NCBI GenBank assembly: GCA_018401355.1 | Contig: JAGYLD010000011.1 | Coordinates: 1-46,792, forward strand | DNA: 46,792 bases | Reading direction: 5' to 3' | Origin: Bacteroidales bacterium | GTDB taxonomy: Bacteria > Bacteroidota > Bacteroidia > Bacteroidales > B18-G4 | Shown here: one piece after another, positions 1-8,567 of the stretch | Position numbering within the stretch: position 1 is the stretch's first letter | Layout: each line of letters starts with the position of its first letter | Translations under genes and position numbers: made by a program | Notes under the pieces: model-generated | Told to the model about the DNA's origin: nothing | Seen by the model: only the letters and a program-made list of their open reading frames with translations | Database searches by the model: none

Positions 1-6
1 AAAAAT

Positions 7-1089
7 TTATTTTTTTAAAATCCAGGCAGAAGAGGTATGTGTTCTGCGAATGTTATTCATAAAGGAAACGGCTCTTTGTTTGTCAGCAAAGTGCCCGATG
101 CTAACCCTGTACTTGCCATTTTTGGAAGGACCGATAACATGAGCTTCAAATCCCTGCTTTTTAAGTTTATCACGGTATTTTTCAGATATCGCAGGCCCAT
201 CATAGGATGCTACAATTATATAATATTGGATGCCTTCCGGAAGGGTTTCTGCTGGCATTTTTGGGTCTATTGTTTTTTCTTTGGGTTTAATGCTTTTATT
301 TTCTTCCTTTTTAAGGGGTGCGGGCTGTTCTTTAGCTTTCGCTTTGGTCTCTGTTTCTGTTGTTTGTTTTTTGCTTTCTTTCTCACCCTGGTTCTTACCG
401 GAAATGGATTTCTCTCTGTTTTTATCAACCGGTGTTTCTGCAATGCTTTCTACTTCCTCTAAATTCAATTTATTGATCTCTACCAGTGGGATCACGCCGG
501 AATAATGCTTCTGGACAAAGTTGTAGTTTAATGGATTAATGATAAGATAAATGATGATGAAAAGGAATATTAATAAAAGTATGGGCCATAGAACAGAAGT
601 TTTTCTTGCTCTGTCCGCTTTTTCAGCAGGTATGTTTTGTGATATGTTTCTTCTGATATCGGATTTGCTTCTTTTCACCTGTCTTAGGTTGAGAACTTTT
701 GAGTTTGCTGCTTCAGGAATAAAATTTTGCTTTTGGTCAGGAACAAATAGAATTTGCTGATCTTTTCCCATTGAAAGTACTCCTATGTGATTAAGATATA
801 CTTTTTTACCTTTTTTTAAAGCACTTCTCAACTCTTCAATGTAATTATGCAATTCTTTGCTTGCCTGGATCAAATTGATGTTCTCTGCTTTGGCCAGATA
901 GTTTTCAAAAGATGTATCATTGGTTGTAGTGTCCTCGAAAAATTCAACAGTTTTCCTGGGAGGGTGGAACATCTTTTTTCTGGGATCAGGTTTTGCAGGT
1001 TGATACTCTGTTTTAAACATGCCCAGTGAAGGCAAAATCAAAGAGCCATTCTGATAAAGGAATATCCGGATGTGATGGTTGATGTTCAT
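7..1089 (-). CDS. HU-CCDC81 and SPOR domain membrane protein
   Basis: 360 residues. The N-terminal ~120 residues resemble the HU-like CCDC81 domain that Bacteroidetes attach to SPOR proteins (IRIFLYQNGSLILPSLGMF near the start). A single membrane helix lies at about 165-186, followed by a Lys/Glu-rich linker (about 215-280) and a C-terminal SPOR domain (about 286-360, starting YYIIVASYDG). SPOR domains bind denuded septal peptidoglycan, so the C-terminus is probably periplasmic and the HU-like part cytoplasmic. It is the last gene of a minus-strand run, 24 bases after kdsB. The domain calls come from residue patterns; a role in division or envelope maintenance is inferred. Confidence 0.85.
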   Translation of the reverse strand: MNINHHIRIFLYQNGSLILPSLGMFKTEYQPAKPDPRKKMFHPPRKTVEFFEDTTTNDTSFENYLAKAENINLIQASKELHNYIEELRSALKKGKKVYLNHIGVLSMGKDQQILFVPDQKQNFIPEAANSKVLNLRQVKRSKSDIRRNISQNIPAEKADRARKTSVLWPILLLIFLFIIIYLIINPLNYNFVQKHYSGVIPLVEINKLNLEEVESIAETPVDKNREKSISGKNQGEKESKKQTTETETKAKAKEQPAPLKKEENKSIKPKEKTIDPKMPAETLPEGIQYYIIVASYDGPAISEKYRDKLKKQGFEAHVIGPSKNGKYRVSIGHFADKQRAVSFMNNIRRTHTSSAWILKK

Positions 1090-1113
1090 ATTTTTCAGCG
1101 TTACATAACGAAA

Positions 1114-1887
1114 TTAATATATATTGTCTTTTTCTCCAAGTCTTTTATTAAGTTTATCAAGATCTTCAGGAGTGTCAATAGCAATATTTTCCCGTTCAGT
1201 TATCCTTGAATAAATACTATAACCTTGCTCAATCCATCTTAATTGCTCCAGTGATTCAGCTATCTCAAGTTCACCTTCAGGAAGACCTGTCAACTCTTTT
1301 AATGTTCCTGATCTGTAGGCATAAATGCCAATATGTTTATAAAAAGTATGGTTTTTTAGCCAGCTTTCCTCAGGTATATCCCTTAAATAAGGTATTGGTG
1401 ATCTGCTGAAGTATAGCACACGGCCATCCACACCAGTAACAGCTTTTACTTTATTAGGATCGAAAAGGTCTTCTTTGTTATGAATTTGCTTCAATAAAGT
1501 GGCTATATCAACAAAGTCATCAGAGAACGATGATGCCAACAGGTTCAACAGGGAATCATCAATGAATGGTTCATCTCCCTGGATGTTGATCACCACATCA
1601 TCTAATGCTACTATGCCTTGTTCTAATAGAACATTATTGACTTCTCCGCATCTTTCTGTTCCGGACAGGTGTTTGGATGATGTCATGAATACCTTGGCTC
1701 CAAACTTTATAGCTGATTGAAATATTTGATCATCATCGGTTGCAATAAAGACTTCATCCAGAATGCTGCAGTTTTTTGCGTTTGTATAGACATGCTGAAT
1801 CATTGGTTTTCCCAGGATCCGGGCAAGCGGTTTTCCTGGAAAACGTTTTGAGGCATAACGGGCTGGTATGATCCCAATGAAATTCAT
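1114..1887 (-). CDS. kdsB: 3-deoxy-manno-octulosonate cytidylyltransferase (CMP-Kdo synthetase)
   Basis: Activates Kdo with CTP to CMP-Kdo for lipid A/LPS core assembly in the cytoplasm. The sequence carries the family start IIPARYASKRFPGKPL, then QGDEPFI, SRSPIPY and HIGIYAYR. The start was placed at the ATG at 1887, giving 257 residues close to the family length. An upstream in-frame ATG at 1920 would add 11 residues with no family counterpart and would overlap the preceding kinase gene. With the chosen start the gap to that gene is 7 bases, consistent with one operon. Confidence 0.95.
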   Translation of the reverse strand: MNFIGIIPARYASKRFPGKPLARILGKPMIQHVYTNAKNCSILDEVFIATDDDQIFQSAIKFGAKVFMTSSKHLSGTERCGEVNNVLLEQGIVALDDVVINIQGDEPFIDDSLLNLLASSFSDDFVDIATLLKQIHNKEDLFDPNKVKAVTGVDGRVLYFSRSPIPYLRDIPEESWLKNHTFYKHIGIYAYRSGTLKELTGLPEGELEIAESLEQLRWIEQGYSIYSRITERENIAIDTPEDLDKLNKRLGEKDNIY

Positions 1888-1894
1888 ATGATCA

Positions 1895-2509
1895 TCAAAA
1901 GAGTCCGAACAATTCGGCATTTATTTTATCTATAACCATTCCAAGGTCTTTGGGGTCGTCAGCAAAATTGATGTTGTCAACTTCGATGGTGAGAAGTTTT
2001 CCAAGTTTGTATTTTGATATCCAGGCTTCATATCTTTCATTAAGACTTTTTAAGTAGTCCAGGCGTATAGACGCTTCATAATCCCTTCCTCTTTTCTGAA
2101 TCTGCTTAACCAGGGTGGGAACACTTGATTTTAGGTATATCAGTAAGTCCGGGGCTTTGATAAAAGAGCTGATAAGTTCGAATAAGGCACTGTAATTTTC
2201 AAAGTCCCGTGTCGACATCAGGTTCATGGAATGCAGGTTAGGTGCAAAAATGTATGCATCTTCATAGATTGTCCTGTCCTGGATAACGGATTTTTCATTT
2301 TTATGTATCTCTATGATCTGGCGGAACCTGCTGTTAAGAAAATATATCTGGAGGTTAAAGGACCATCGTTGCATATCTCCATAGAAGCTGTGCAGGTATG
2401 GATTGGATTCTACATCTTCATAACTGGTATCCCAGTCGAAATGTTTTGCAAGTAAGCCTGTTAAAGTTGTTTTTCCTGAACCAATATTTCCAGCGACGGC
2501 AATGTGCAT
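1895..2509 (-). CDS. deoxynucleoside kinase
   Basis: 204 residues of the deoxyguanosine/deoxyadenosine kinase (dNK) family, which phosphorylates deoxynucleosides for nucleotide salvage. The P-loop GNIGSGKTT is at residues 7-15, a DRTIYED motif near residue 80 corresponds to the DR/ED substrate-site motif, and RGRDYE near residue 140 fits the Arg-rich lid. The exact base specificity cannot be read from the sequence. It lies 42 bases downstream of the propeller-like gene and 7 bases upstream of kdsB. Confidence 0.9.
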   Translation of the reverse strand: MHIAVAGNIGSGKTTLTGLLAKHFDWDTSYEDVESNPYLHSFYGDMQRWSFNLQIYFLNSRFRQIIEIHKNEKSVIQDRTIYEDAYIFAPNLHSMNLMSTRDFENYSALFELISSFIKAPDLLIYLKSSVPTLVKQIQKRGRDYEASIRLDYLKSLNERYEAWISKYKLGKLLTIEVDNINFADDPKDLGMVIDKINAELFGLF

Positions 2510-2551
2510 AGTTGTTATTTTTAGAAGACACTAATTTAAGGAAAATTCAGA

Positions 2552-3361
2552 TCATTGAATAGAATAAATCATCAACTTATCTTTTAACAGGATAAAAAGT
2601 CTTTTTTCCGCAGTTCCTGCTGAAAGTCTGAAGTTCAGCACATCTTTCACCGGGAGATCGATAATTCCCTCCTCGTTTATTTTCGGATCCAATATTTTTC
2701 CTTGCTGATTTTCCATAAAAACTATTTTCCTGCTGAATACCTGGAATGTTTCTAATCCTTTGATTCCAATCAGTTTGTTAAAAGTACCGTATTTATCCAG
2801 GATGATTATTCCATATGAAGGGTCATTAAGATAAATGGTATTGTCACGTTCTATGAGGTAATTCGGATCAACCTCTATTCCAGCTGCCTTATAAAGGTTG
2901 CCGCTGTTATCGCTGGTTTCAAGAAACTGGTCGAGCCGTTTAAGCTGCAGAAAGGGGGGGAGGTAAAGCCAAATGCCGTTTTGATACGAACTGCAGGCAA
3001 GTGAAGCCAGTTCCATTCCAATCTCACTGAGATAGATCTGCGAAACAGAACTTAAGGTATTGTCCAGCCATTCTATCAATCCAAAGTCTTCATAAAATAA
3101 AAGGATCTTGAATGGATCACCTGCGTCAACAAAACTGATATCACCGTTGATGTAAGGACTGTAATCGTATAGGAGTTTTCCGTTCAGGTCCCGTTTAATA
3201 AGCTTGTTCTGGCTGACTGTATAAATGTTTCCCAGATCATCACTTGTAAAGAATGAAAATTCACCGTCAATACTTTTAATAAATGAAAATTTCCATTCCT
3301 GGCTATGAGAGCCAAGCAGGACTGAGCAGAATAGCAATGATAAAAGTAGACGCAGCAACAT
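2552..3361 (-). CDS. secreted protein, probably beta-propeller, unknown function
   Basis: 269 residues beginning with a hydrophobic signal peptide (about 1-20, ending LLGSHSQ). The rest is made of short beta-rich units such as DDLGNIYTVSQNKLIKRDLNGKL and NTIYLNDPSYGIIILDKYG, which recall six-bladed propeller or YncE/NHL-type repeats. No catalytic motif was recognised. The start codon lies 10 bases after the stop of the GH3-family gene, so the two are probably co-transcribed. An envelope role is inferred from the signal peptide only. Confidence 0.7.
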   Translation of the reverse strand: MLLRLLLSLLFCSVLLGSHSQEWKFSFIKSIDGEFSFFTSDDLGNIYTVSQNKLIKRDLNGKLLYDYSPYINGDISFVDAGDPFKILLFYEDFGLIEWLDNTLSSVSQIYLSEIGMELASLACSSYQNGIWLYLPPFLQLKRLDQFLETSDNSGNLYKAAGIEVDPNYLIERDNTIYLNDPSYGIIILDKYGTFNKLIGIKGLETFQVFSRKIVFMENQQGKILDPKINEEGIIDLPVKDVLNFRLSAGTAEKRLFILLKDKLMIYSIQ

Positions 3362-3371
3362 TCTATATTTA

Positions 3372-4892
3372 TTATGATTGTTCGATGATTGAGAGTATTG
3401 CTTCTACGTATTTCCTGTTGTTTGATAAACGTGGCACTTTATTTTGGCCACCAAGCTTTCCCCGGCTTTTCATCCAATTGTAAAAAGTGTTTTTTGGCGC
3501 TTCTCTGATTATGGGGGCTTTAAGTATCATATTCTTATAACGCTTTGCTTCGTAATCGGAGTTTAATGATTTTAATGCATTATCAAATGTTTCCGTAAAA
3601 TACTCGATGTTTTTTGGTGCCAGTTCAAATTCAATGATCCATTCATGTGCCCCGTTTTCATTCTTATCGAAGTAAACAGGGGCGGCAGTATAATCGGTAA
3701 CGGATGATCCACACTTGTTATTTGCTATGGCCAGAGCTTTTTCTGCATTGTCAATGATCAGTTCTTCCCCGAAGGCATTAATGAAATTTTTTGTTCTTCC
3801 GGTAATTTCAATCCTGTAAGGATTCAAGGAAGTGAATTTTACGGTATCTCCGATCATATAGCGCCAAAGTCCTGCGTTGGTAGAGATAATCATAGCGTAG
3901 TTAACATATTTTTCCACTTCTCCCAGGAGCAATGTTTTTCCTGCGGGATCATTGAGCTGATCCATGGGTAAAAACTCATAGAAAATGCCATAATCCAGCA
4001 TGAGTAGCAGCTCGCTGGATTCGGTCAAATCCTGAATTCCAAAGAATCCTTCGGAAGCATTATATGTTTCAAAATAACGCATCCTACCGGAAGGTATGAT
4101 ATAATTAAATTGCTCTCTATAGGGCAGAAAACTTACCCCTCCATGGAAAAATGCCTCCAGGTTGGGCCATACATCCAGTATGTTGTTTTTTCCGGTGATC
4201 TCGAGTATTTTTTTTAAAAGCAACATTGTCCAGGATGGAACACCGGAAATGGATGTTACATTATGCGGGATGGTGGCATGGGCCATCTCTTCAATTTTTA
4301 TTTCCCATTGGTCCATCAATGCTACCCTCCTTTTAGGGACTCTGATAAATTCTGCCCAGAATGGAAGATTTTGAATGATGATGGCTGACAGGTCACCAAC
4401 ATAATATTCATCGGTGTTGATCTCACTGATCTTATGACTACCTCCCAGGGCAAGTCCTCTTCCATCAAATAAAAGCGTATCAGGATGATTTGTGCAGTAT
4501 ATGGAAAGCATGTCTTTGCCACCTTTGAAATGGCATTCTTCCAATGATTCCTGGCTGACAGGAATGAACTTTGATTTGTCACTGGTTGTCCCGGAAGACT
4601 TGGCAAACCATTTGATATCAGAGGGCCATAACAGTTTTTGTTCTCCTTTCATCAGCCTTTCAATATATGGCTTCAGAGCGCTATAATCATTGATTGGAAT
4701 CCTGTTTCGGTATTCATCAGGAGAATTCAGGGAAGCGTAATCATACTTCTTACCCCACTCCGTGTTTTTTGCTGCCTGAATAAGTTTCTTGAACCATTCC
4801 GCCTGTACTTCATGGGGGTATTTCTTAAACAATTCAATTTGATGAATACGTTTTTTCATTACCCATGATATGAATGAATTGATCAAGGCCAT
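3372..4892 (-). CDS. GH3 auxin-responsive-promoter family protein (acyl-adenylating enzyme)
   Basis: 506 residues of the GH3 branch of the ANL adenylate-forming superfamily. The three nucleotide-binding motifs are visible: SSGTTSDKSK at 99-108 (phosphate loop), YNASE at 277-281, and RYMIGDT at 344-350. Plant members join amino acids to jasmonate or auxin; the substrate of the common Bacteroidetes members is, to my knowledge, not established. It is the first gene of a minus-strand run leading to the propeller-like protein, deoxynucleoside kinase, kdsB and the SPOR protein, and is divergent from ispE. Confidence 0.85.
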   Translation of the reverse strand: MALINSFISWVMKKRIHQIELFKKYPHEVQAEWFKKLIQAAKNTEWGKKYDYASLNSPDEYRNRIPINDYSALKPYIERLMKGEQKLLWPSDIKWFAKSSGTTSDKSKFIPVSQESLEECHFKGGKDMLSIYCTNHPDTLLFDGRGLALGGSHKISEINTDEYYVGDLSAIIIQNLPFWAEFIRVPKRRVALMDQWEIKIEEMAHATIPHNVTSISGVPSWTMLLLKKILEITGKNNILDVWPNLEAFFHGGVSFLPYREQFNYIIPSGRMRYFETYNASEGFFGIQDLTESSELLLMLDYGIFYEFLPMDQLNDPAGKTLLLGEVEKYVNYAMIISTNAGLWRYMIGDTVKFTSLNPYRIEITGRTKNFINAFGEELIIDNAEKALAIANNKCGSSVTDYTAAPVYFDKNENGAHEWIIEFELAPKNIEYFTETFDNALKSLNSDYEAKRYKNMILKAPIIREAPKNTFYNWMKSRGKLGGQNKVPRLSNNRKYVEAILSIIEQS

Positions 4893-4919
4893 TGGTAAAA
4901 ATCATTGCTTTACAGATAT

Positions 4920-4927
4920 CAAAATTA
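4920..4927 (-). promoter_or_regulatory. candidate -7 box (TAATTTTG) for the GH3-led operon
   Basis: On the minus strand this reads TAATTTTG, an exact match to the Bacteroidetes -7 consensus TAnnTTTG, ending 28 bases before the GH3 start codon. No good -33 TTG was found at 19-21 bases upstream, so only half of the promoter is supported. Confidence 0.5.
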
Positions 4928-4959
4928 GTATTAATATGGTTAGGTGAAACCATTTTAAT

Positions 4960-4967
4960 TAATTTTG
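4960..4967 (+). promoter_or_regulatory. candidate -7 box (TAATTTTG) for ispE
   Basis: An exact TAnnTTTG match that ends 5 bases before the ispE ATG at 4973. Transcription would start at or next to the start codon, giving a leaderless message. No -33 element was recognised. The mirror-image box for the divergent GH3 gene lies 32 bases away. Confidence 0.4.
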
Positions 4968-4972
4968 AGCCA

Positions 4973-5788
4973 ATGATAGGGTTCCCAAATGCAAAAATCA
5001 ACCTGGGCCTTTTTATAAAGGGGAAGAGGAGTGATGGGTTCCATGACATTGAAACCGTCATGCTGCCACTTAATTTCTACGATATATTGGAAATAGTTCC
5101 TTCTGAAACCAATGAAACGAGGATGAAAATTACAGGGATCCCAATACCGGGGGATCCAAATGAAAACCTTGTTGCTAAAGCATGGGATTTGCTAAAGGAA
5201 CATGCCGGAATTCCTTTCGTAAATATCCATCTGCATAAAATAATTCCTTTTCAGGCAGGATTAGGTGGTGGCTCCTCTGATGCAGCTTTTGCTTTGAAAA
5301 TGCTCAACCAACTGTTTGCATTGAAAAGCGATAACAACCTTCTTAAGAGTTTTGCTTTGCAATTGGGAAGTGACTGTCCGTATTTTCTCGAAAATACGGC
5401 GCAATTGACTTCTGGAAGAGGTGAGAAACTAAAGCCTGTAAAATTAGATTTGCATGACAAGCATTTTGTTGTTATAAAACCTCCAGCCTCAATCGGAACC
5501 GCAGAGGCTTATGCCAACATAAATATACATGAAAGAAATGTTTCACTGGAAGATATGATCTTGATGCCCGTGAACGAGTGGAAAAATCATATAGAAAATG
5601 ATTTCGAGGAATATGTCTACCAAAAGCATCCGGAAATATTAGAAATTAAAGAGAAACTTTATGCTTTGGGTTCGGAGTTTGCATTGATGAGCGGCAGCGG
5701 CTCTGCTGTTTTTGGAATTTTTAATGAAGCTCCTCAGATTGCCAAATATTTTCCTGGAAATGTATACTGGGAAGGCAAGGTAATTTAA
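4973..5788 (+). CDS. ispE: 4-diphosphocytidyl-2-C-methyl-D-erythritol kinase
   Basis: GHMP-family kinase of the MEP isoprenoid pathway; phosphorylates CDP-methylerythritol using ATP. The protein begins MIGFPNAKINLGL, the family N-terminus, so the ATG at 4973 (271 residues) was chosen. The frame extends upstream only to a TTG at 4892, which would collide with the divergent gene. The glycine-rich ATP loop GLGGGSSDAA lies near residue 98, and a C-terminal MSGSGSAVFG motif is present. Its stop is 9 bases from the convergent permease gene. Confidence 0.95.
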   Translation: MIGFPNAKINLGLFIKGKRSDGFHDIETVMLPLNFYDILEIVPSETNETRMKITGIPIPGDPNENLVAKAWDLLKEHAGIPFVNIHLHKIIPFQAGLGGGSSDAAFALKMLNQLFALKSDNNLLKSFALQLGSDCPYFLENTAQLTSGRGEKLKPVKLDLHDKHFVVIKPPASIGTAEAYANINIHERNVSLEDMILMPVNEWKNHIENDFEEYVYQKHPEILEIKEKLYALGSEFALMSGSGSAVFGIFNEAPQIAKYFPGNVYWEGKVI

Positions 5789-5800
5789 TCATTGTGATTA
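5786..5800. repeat. small palindrome carrying both convergent stop codons
   Basis: TAATCA-TTG-TGATTA: the left arm starts with the ispE stop TAA and the right arm is the reverse-strand TAA of the permease gene. The stem is only 6 bp, AT-rich, with no clean T run, so a terminator role is doubtful. Confidence 0.35.
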
Positions 5801-6874
5801 TTTGGGAGCTGTCCGGATAAGGAAATAAGCTACAATTCCGAAAATGAGGTTGGGCACCCATGCTCCGAGAGCCGGTGTTAGCAAGCCGGTGGAGGCAAAT
5901 ACTGTGGAAATCTTCATGAAAAGGATAAAAGCAAATGTGATGCCAATACCAAGTCCGAGGTGAAGCCCGATGCCTCCCCTGACCTTTCTGCAGGATAGAG
6001 ATACCCCAATAAGGGTTAATATGATTGTAGCGAATGGTGAAGCAATACGATTGTGCATTTCAATTTCGTATGTTGTTGCTTCGTCGGATCCCTTAAGCTT
6101 TTCTTTGGCTATTTGATCTCGAAGCTCCTGGTAATTCATTTCTTCAAAATCCTCTTTATGAATATAAAGGTCTCCGGGAGCCATATTGATCATGGTATCC
6201 ATCTTTGTGCCCTGGCTTATTTTTTCACCACCGGGAGTGATGTTTCGAATGAAATAATTATCCAGTATCCACTTCTTGTTTGTAGTATCCCATACAATCC
6301 TGTCGGCAACCAATTTATAGCTTAACTGATTGTTTTCAACCTTTTCCATGGTGAATTTGTGACCCACACCGCTTGAACTATTGAAATTCTGAACATACAC
6401 ATATACCCCTGGCTTGATCTGCAAGTGAATGTTGCTTCCTTTTTCTTTGGAAAGCCCTTCAATGTATTTGTCCTTAAATACCCTTCTTTTTATATTTGTT
6501 TTTGGGATTAGAAAATTACTGAGATAGAATGACATAAGTGCAAGGAACAGGGCGGAGATGATATAAGGACGGAGCATCCTGTAAAAACTTACGCCACTGC
6601 TCAGAATGGCAATGATCTCTGTGTTGGATGCCATCTTGGAAGTGAAAAAGATAACTGAGATGAAAGTGAAAAGGTAGCTGAAAAGATTGATGAAATAGGG
6701 GATGAAGTTTAGGTAATAACTGAAAATAATTTCATTAACAGGTGCATCTTTTTCCAGGAATTCATCAATATTCTCGGAGACATCAAAAATGATAACAACA
6801 ATGATCAACAGGGATATGGCGTAAAAAAATGTTCCCAGGAACTTTTTAATAATGTAAATATCGAGGATTTTCAT
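5798..6874 (-). CDS. LptF/LptG-family permease (YjgP/YjgQ)
   Basis: 358 residues. Members form the inner-membrane part of the LptBFG ABC transporter that extracts LPS and passes it to the LptC/A bridge. The pattern fits: N-terminal start MKILDIYIIKKFLGTFF, three N-terminal membrane helices (about 12-30, 55-78, 100-122), a periplasmic beta-rich domain (about 130-265) and three C-terminal helices (about 272-355). Whether it is the LptF or LptG paralogue cannot be decided. It follows the ArnT-type gene by 56 bases and tgt one gene further up. Confidence 0.9.
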   Translation of the reverse strand: MKILDIYIIKKFLGTFFYAISLLIIVVIIFDVSENIDEFLEKDAPVNEIIFSYYLNFIPYFINLFSYLFTFISVIFFTSKMASNTEIIAILSSGVSFYRMLRPYIISALFLALMSFYLSNFLIPKTNIKRRVFKDKYIEGLSKEKGSNIHLQIKPGVYVYVQNFNSSSGVGHKFTMEKVENNQLSYKLVADRIVWDTTNKKWILDNYFIRNITPGGEKISQGTKMDTMINMAPGDLYIHKEDFEEMNYQELRDQIAKEKLKGSDEATTYEIEMHNRIASPFATIILTLIGVSLSCRKVRGGIGLHLGLGIGITFAFILFMKISTVFASTGLLTPALGAWVPNLIFGIVAYFLIRTAPK

Positions 6875-6930
6875 ACAACCATATCTCAGTTAAAGAAACG
6901 CTAAAAGTATAAAACAAAGCTTGAAGATTG

Positions 6931-8544
6931 CTATTGTCCTGAAAAATCTTCATGCTGACGGTCTGTAAATTTTACCAGTTTAAGATGCCTTCTGTTCCAT
7001 TCAATTTCGAAATCAAGGTAATTGATATATTCTCTGCCTTCAAGCATATAAGGATACACCATATAAAATGCATCCGGGTCGAAGTTATTGTGTTTAACCT
7101 CTACTATTTCACCTCTGTTGGAAGATAAATAGAAAGAAATGGCGTGTTGATAAACAGATCCACGGTAAACATAAAGCCTTTCATCCCTGGTAATGGATGC
7201 CACCTTCAAGGCATTATCCTTGAATTCCTGAGTATTTCGTGCCCTGTTGGGAAGAATGTACCAGTTATATCCAATGCGCATGACCAGCAGCGCAATTACA
7301 GCAATGACAATACGTTGCTGTTTTATCCTGGAAAACAGGATGATTAGAATTAAAAGTGCCAGTGCAATCGCTATGGATTTTACAAACCGAAGCTCCACAA
7401 AGCTAAAGTAATTTACAAATGGAACGGCCATGCAGGCTACCAGGCCAATGATCATGATGGACATTAATAAGATGTTGGCCATCCTCAAGAAAAGCTCATT
7501 TTTATTAATTTCTATAAAATAGATAATAATTGCCAGGAGAAGTGGAATGAACATAAACAGGTAGCGAGGAAAAATCTCCGGTGAAATCCAGTAAACGATG
7601 ATATTAATCAAAAAAATCAGAGCTATGTAAAACACAAGGTTGCTATCCTTCAGCCGGTGAAGAAAATCTTTGCGGAAAAGAAATATGATTAGAAAAGTCC
7701 ATGGGGCAAAATGATATAAAACGTAAACAGGAAAGGTGAAAAAATGCGAAATTGTTTGCAGTAAACCAAACCAAATGCCTGTTCTTCGTGCCGATTGTTC
7801 AAACAGCATATAAAACAGGTTGCCGGTAGCTTCGGGCTGTAAATTATAATAATACAAATAATATGAACCGAGCAGTATTACAAGCAGCAGGATGCCTGCA
7901 AAATGTTTCCAGGAAATAAGTTTCATAAACTGTTTATTCATGATAAATATTACAAGGAGCGTAAAGGCTTGAAATACAAGGGATGGAAGCCCTTTGAACA
8001 TGAATGCAATGGCTGTAAGAAAATAGCTCAGCAGAAACATTGGCAGCAGTTTCCTTTTTCTGAAAAGATGATAAATGACCATGAAATTCAGAAAAACGAA
8101 CATGGAGAACATGATGTCTATCAAACCAATGAATGAATCCCAGAACAGCAGCCTGCCACTGGTCATAAACATCAAAGCGATAAGTGCCGATTTATAGTTT
8201 CCAAACTCCTTTCTGAAAGAAAAGAAAACCACAATACCAAAGAGAAAAAATGCGATCAGGTTGGGGATTCTGAGCAAAAGCTCGTCATAACTGTCAAAAA
8301 TATTGAATGTGCCGGCGATGATCCAGTTATAAAGCGGAGGTTTTTTTAAGTACATTTCTCCATGTATTGTTGGAACAATGTAATCACCTGACAGAATCAT
8401 CTCTGTACTCACAATGGCCCTGATAGCTTCATCGCTTGCAAGAAAAACCGGGTTCAGGCCAAGGTTGATGGTCAGGGCAGGGATTAAAAGTATCAGTGCA
8501 ACAATGACCAATGCCCAGGGGTTGTTTTTCAAGTACTTTATCAT
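6931..8544 (-). CDS. ArnT/PMT-type membrane glycosyltransferase
   Basis: 537 residues with about 10-12 hydrophobic helices. The first periplasmic loop contains DEAIRAIVSTEM and a downstream YLKKPPLYNW, the acidic and KPPL motifs typical of the GT-C PMT/ArnT family, which transfers sugars from polyprenyl-phosphate donors to lipid A or proteins. The acceptor is unknown. It sits between tgt (23 bases upstream) and the LPS-transport permease, which mildly supports an LPS-related role. The C-terminal ~100 residues form a soluble domain. Confidence 0.85.
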   Translation of the reverse strand: MIKYLKNNPWALVIVALILLIPALTINLGLNPVFLASDEAIRAIVSTEMILSGDYIVPTIHGEMYLKKPPLYNWIIAGTFNIFDSYDELLLRIPNLIAFFLFGIVVFFSFRKEFGNYKSALIALMFMTSGRLLFWDSFIGLIDIMFSMFVFLNFMVIYHLFRKRKLLPMFLLSYFLTAIAFMFKGLPSLVFQAFTLLVIFIMNKQFMKLISWKHFAGILLLVILLGSYYLYYYNLQPEATGNLFYMLFEQSARRTGIWFGLLQTISHFFTFPVYVLYHFAPWTFLIIFLFRKDFLHRLKDSNLVFYIALIFLINIIVYWISPEIFPRYLFMFIPLLLAIIIYFIEINKNELFLRMANILLMSIMIIGLVACMAVPFVNYFSFVELRFVKSIAIALALLILIILFSRIKQQRIVIAVIALLVMRIGYNWYILPNRARNTQEFKDNALKVASITRDERLYVYRGSVYQHAISFYLSSNRGEIVEVKHNNFDPDAFYMVYPYMLEGREYINYLDFEIEWNRRHLKLVKFTDRQHEDFSGQ

Positions 8545-8567
8545 AATTGAATCATTGTTCAGAAGTT

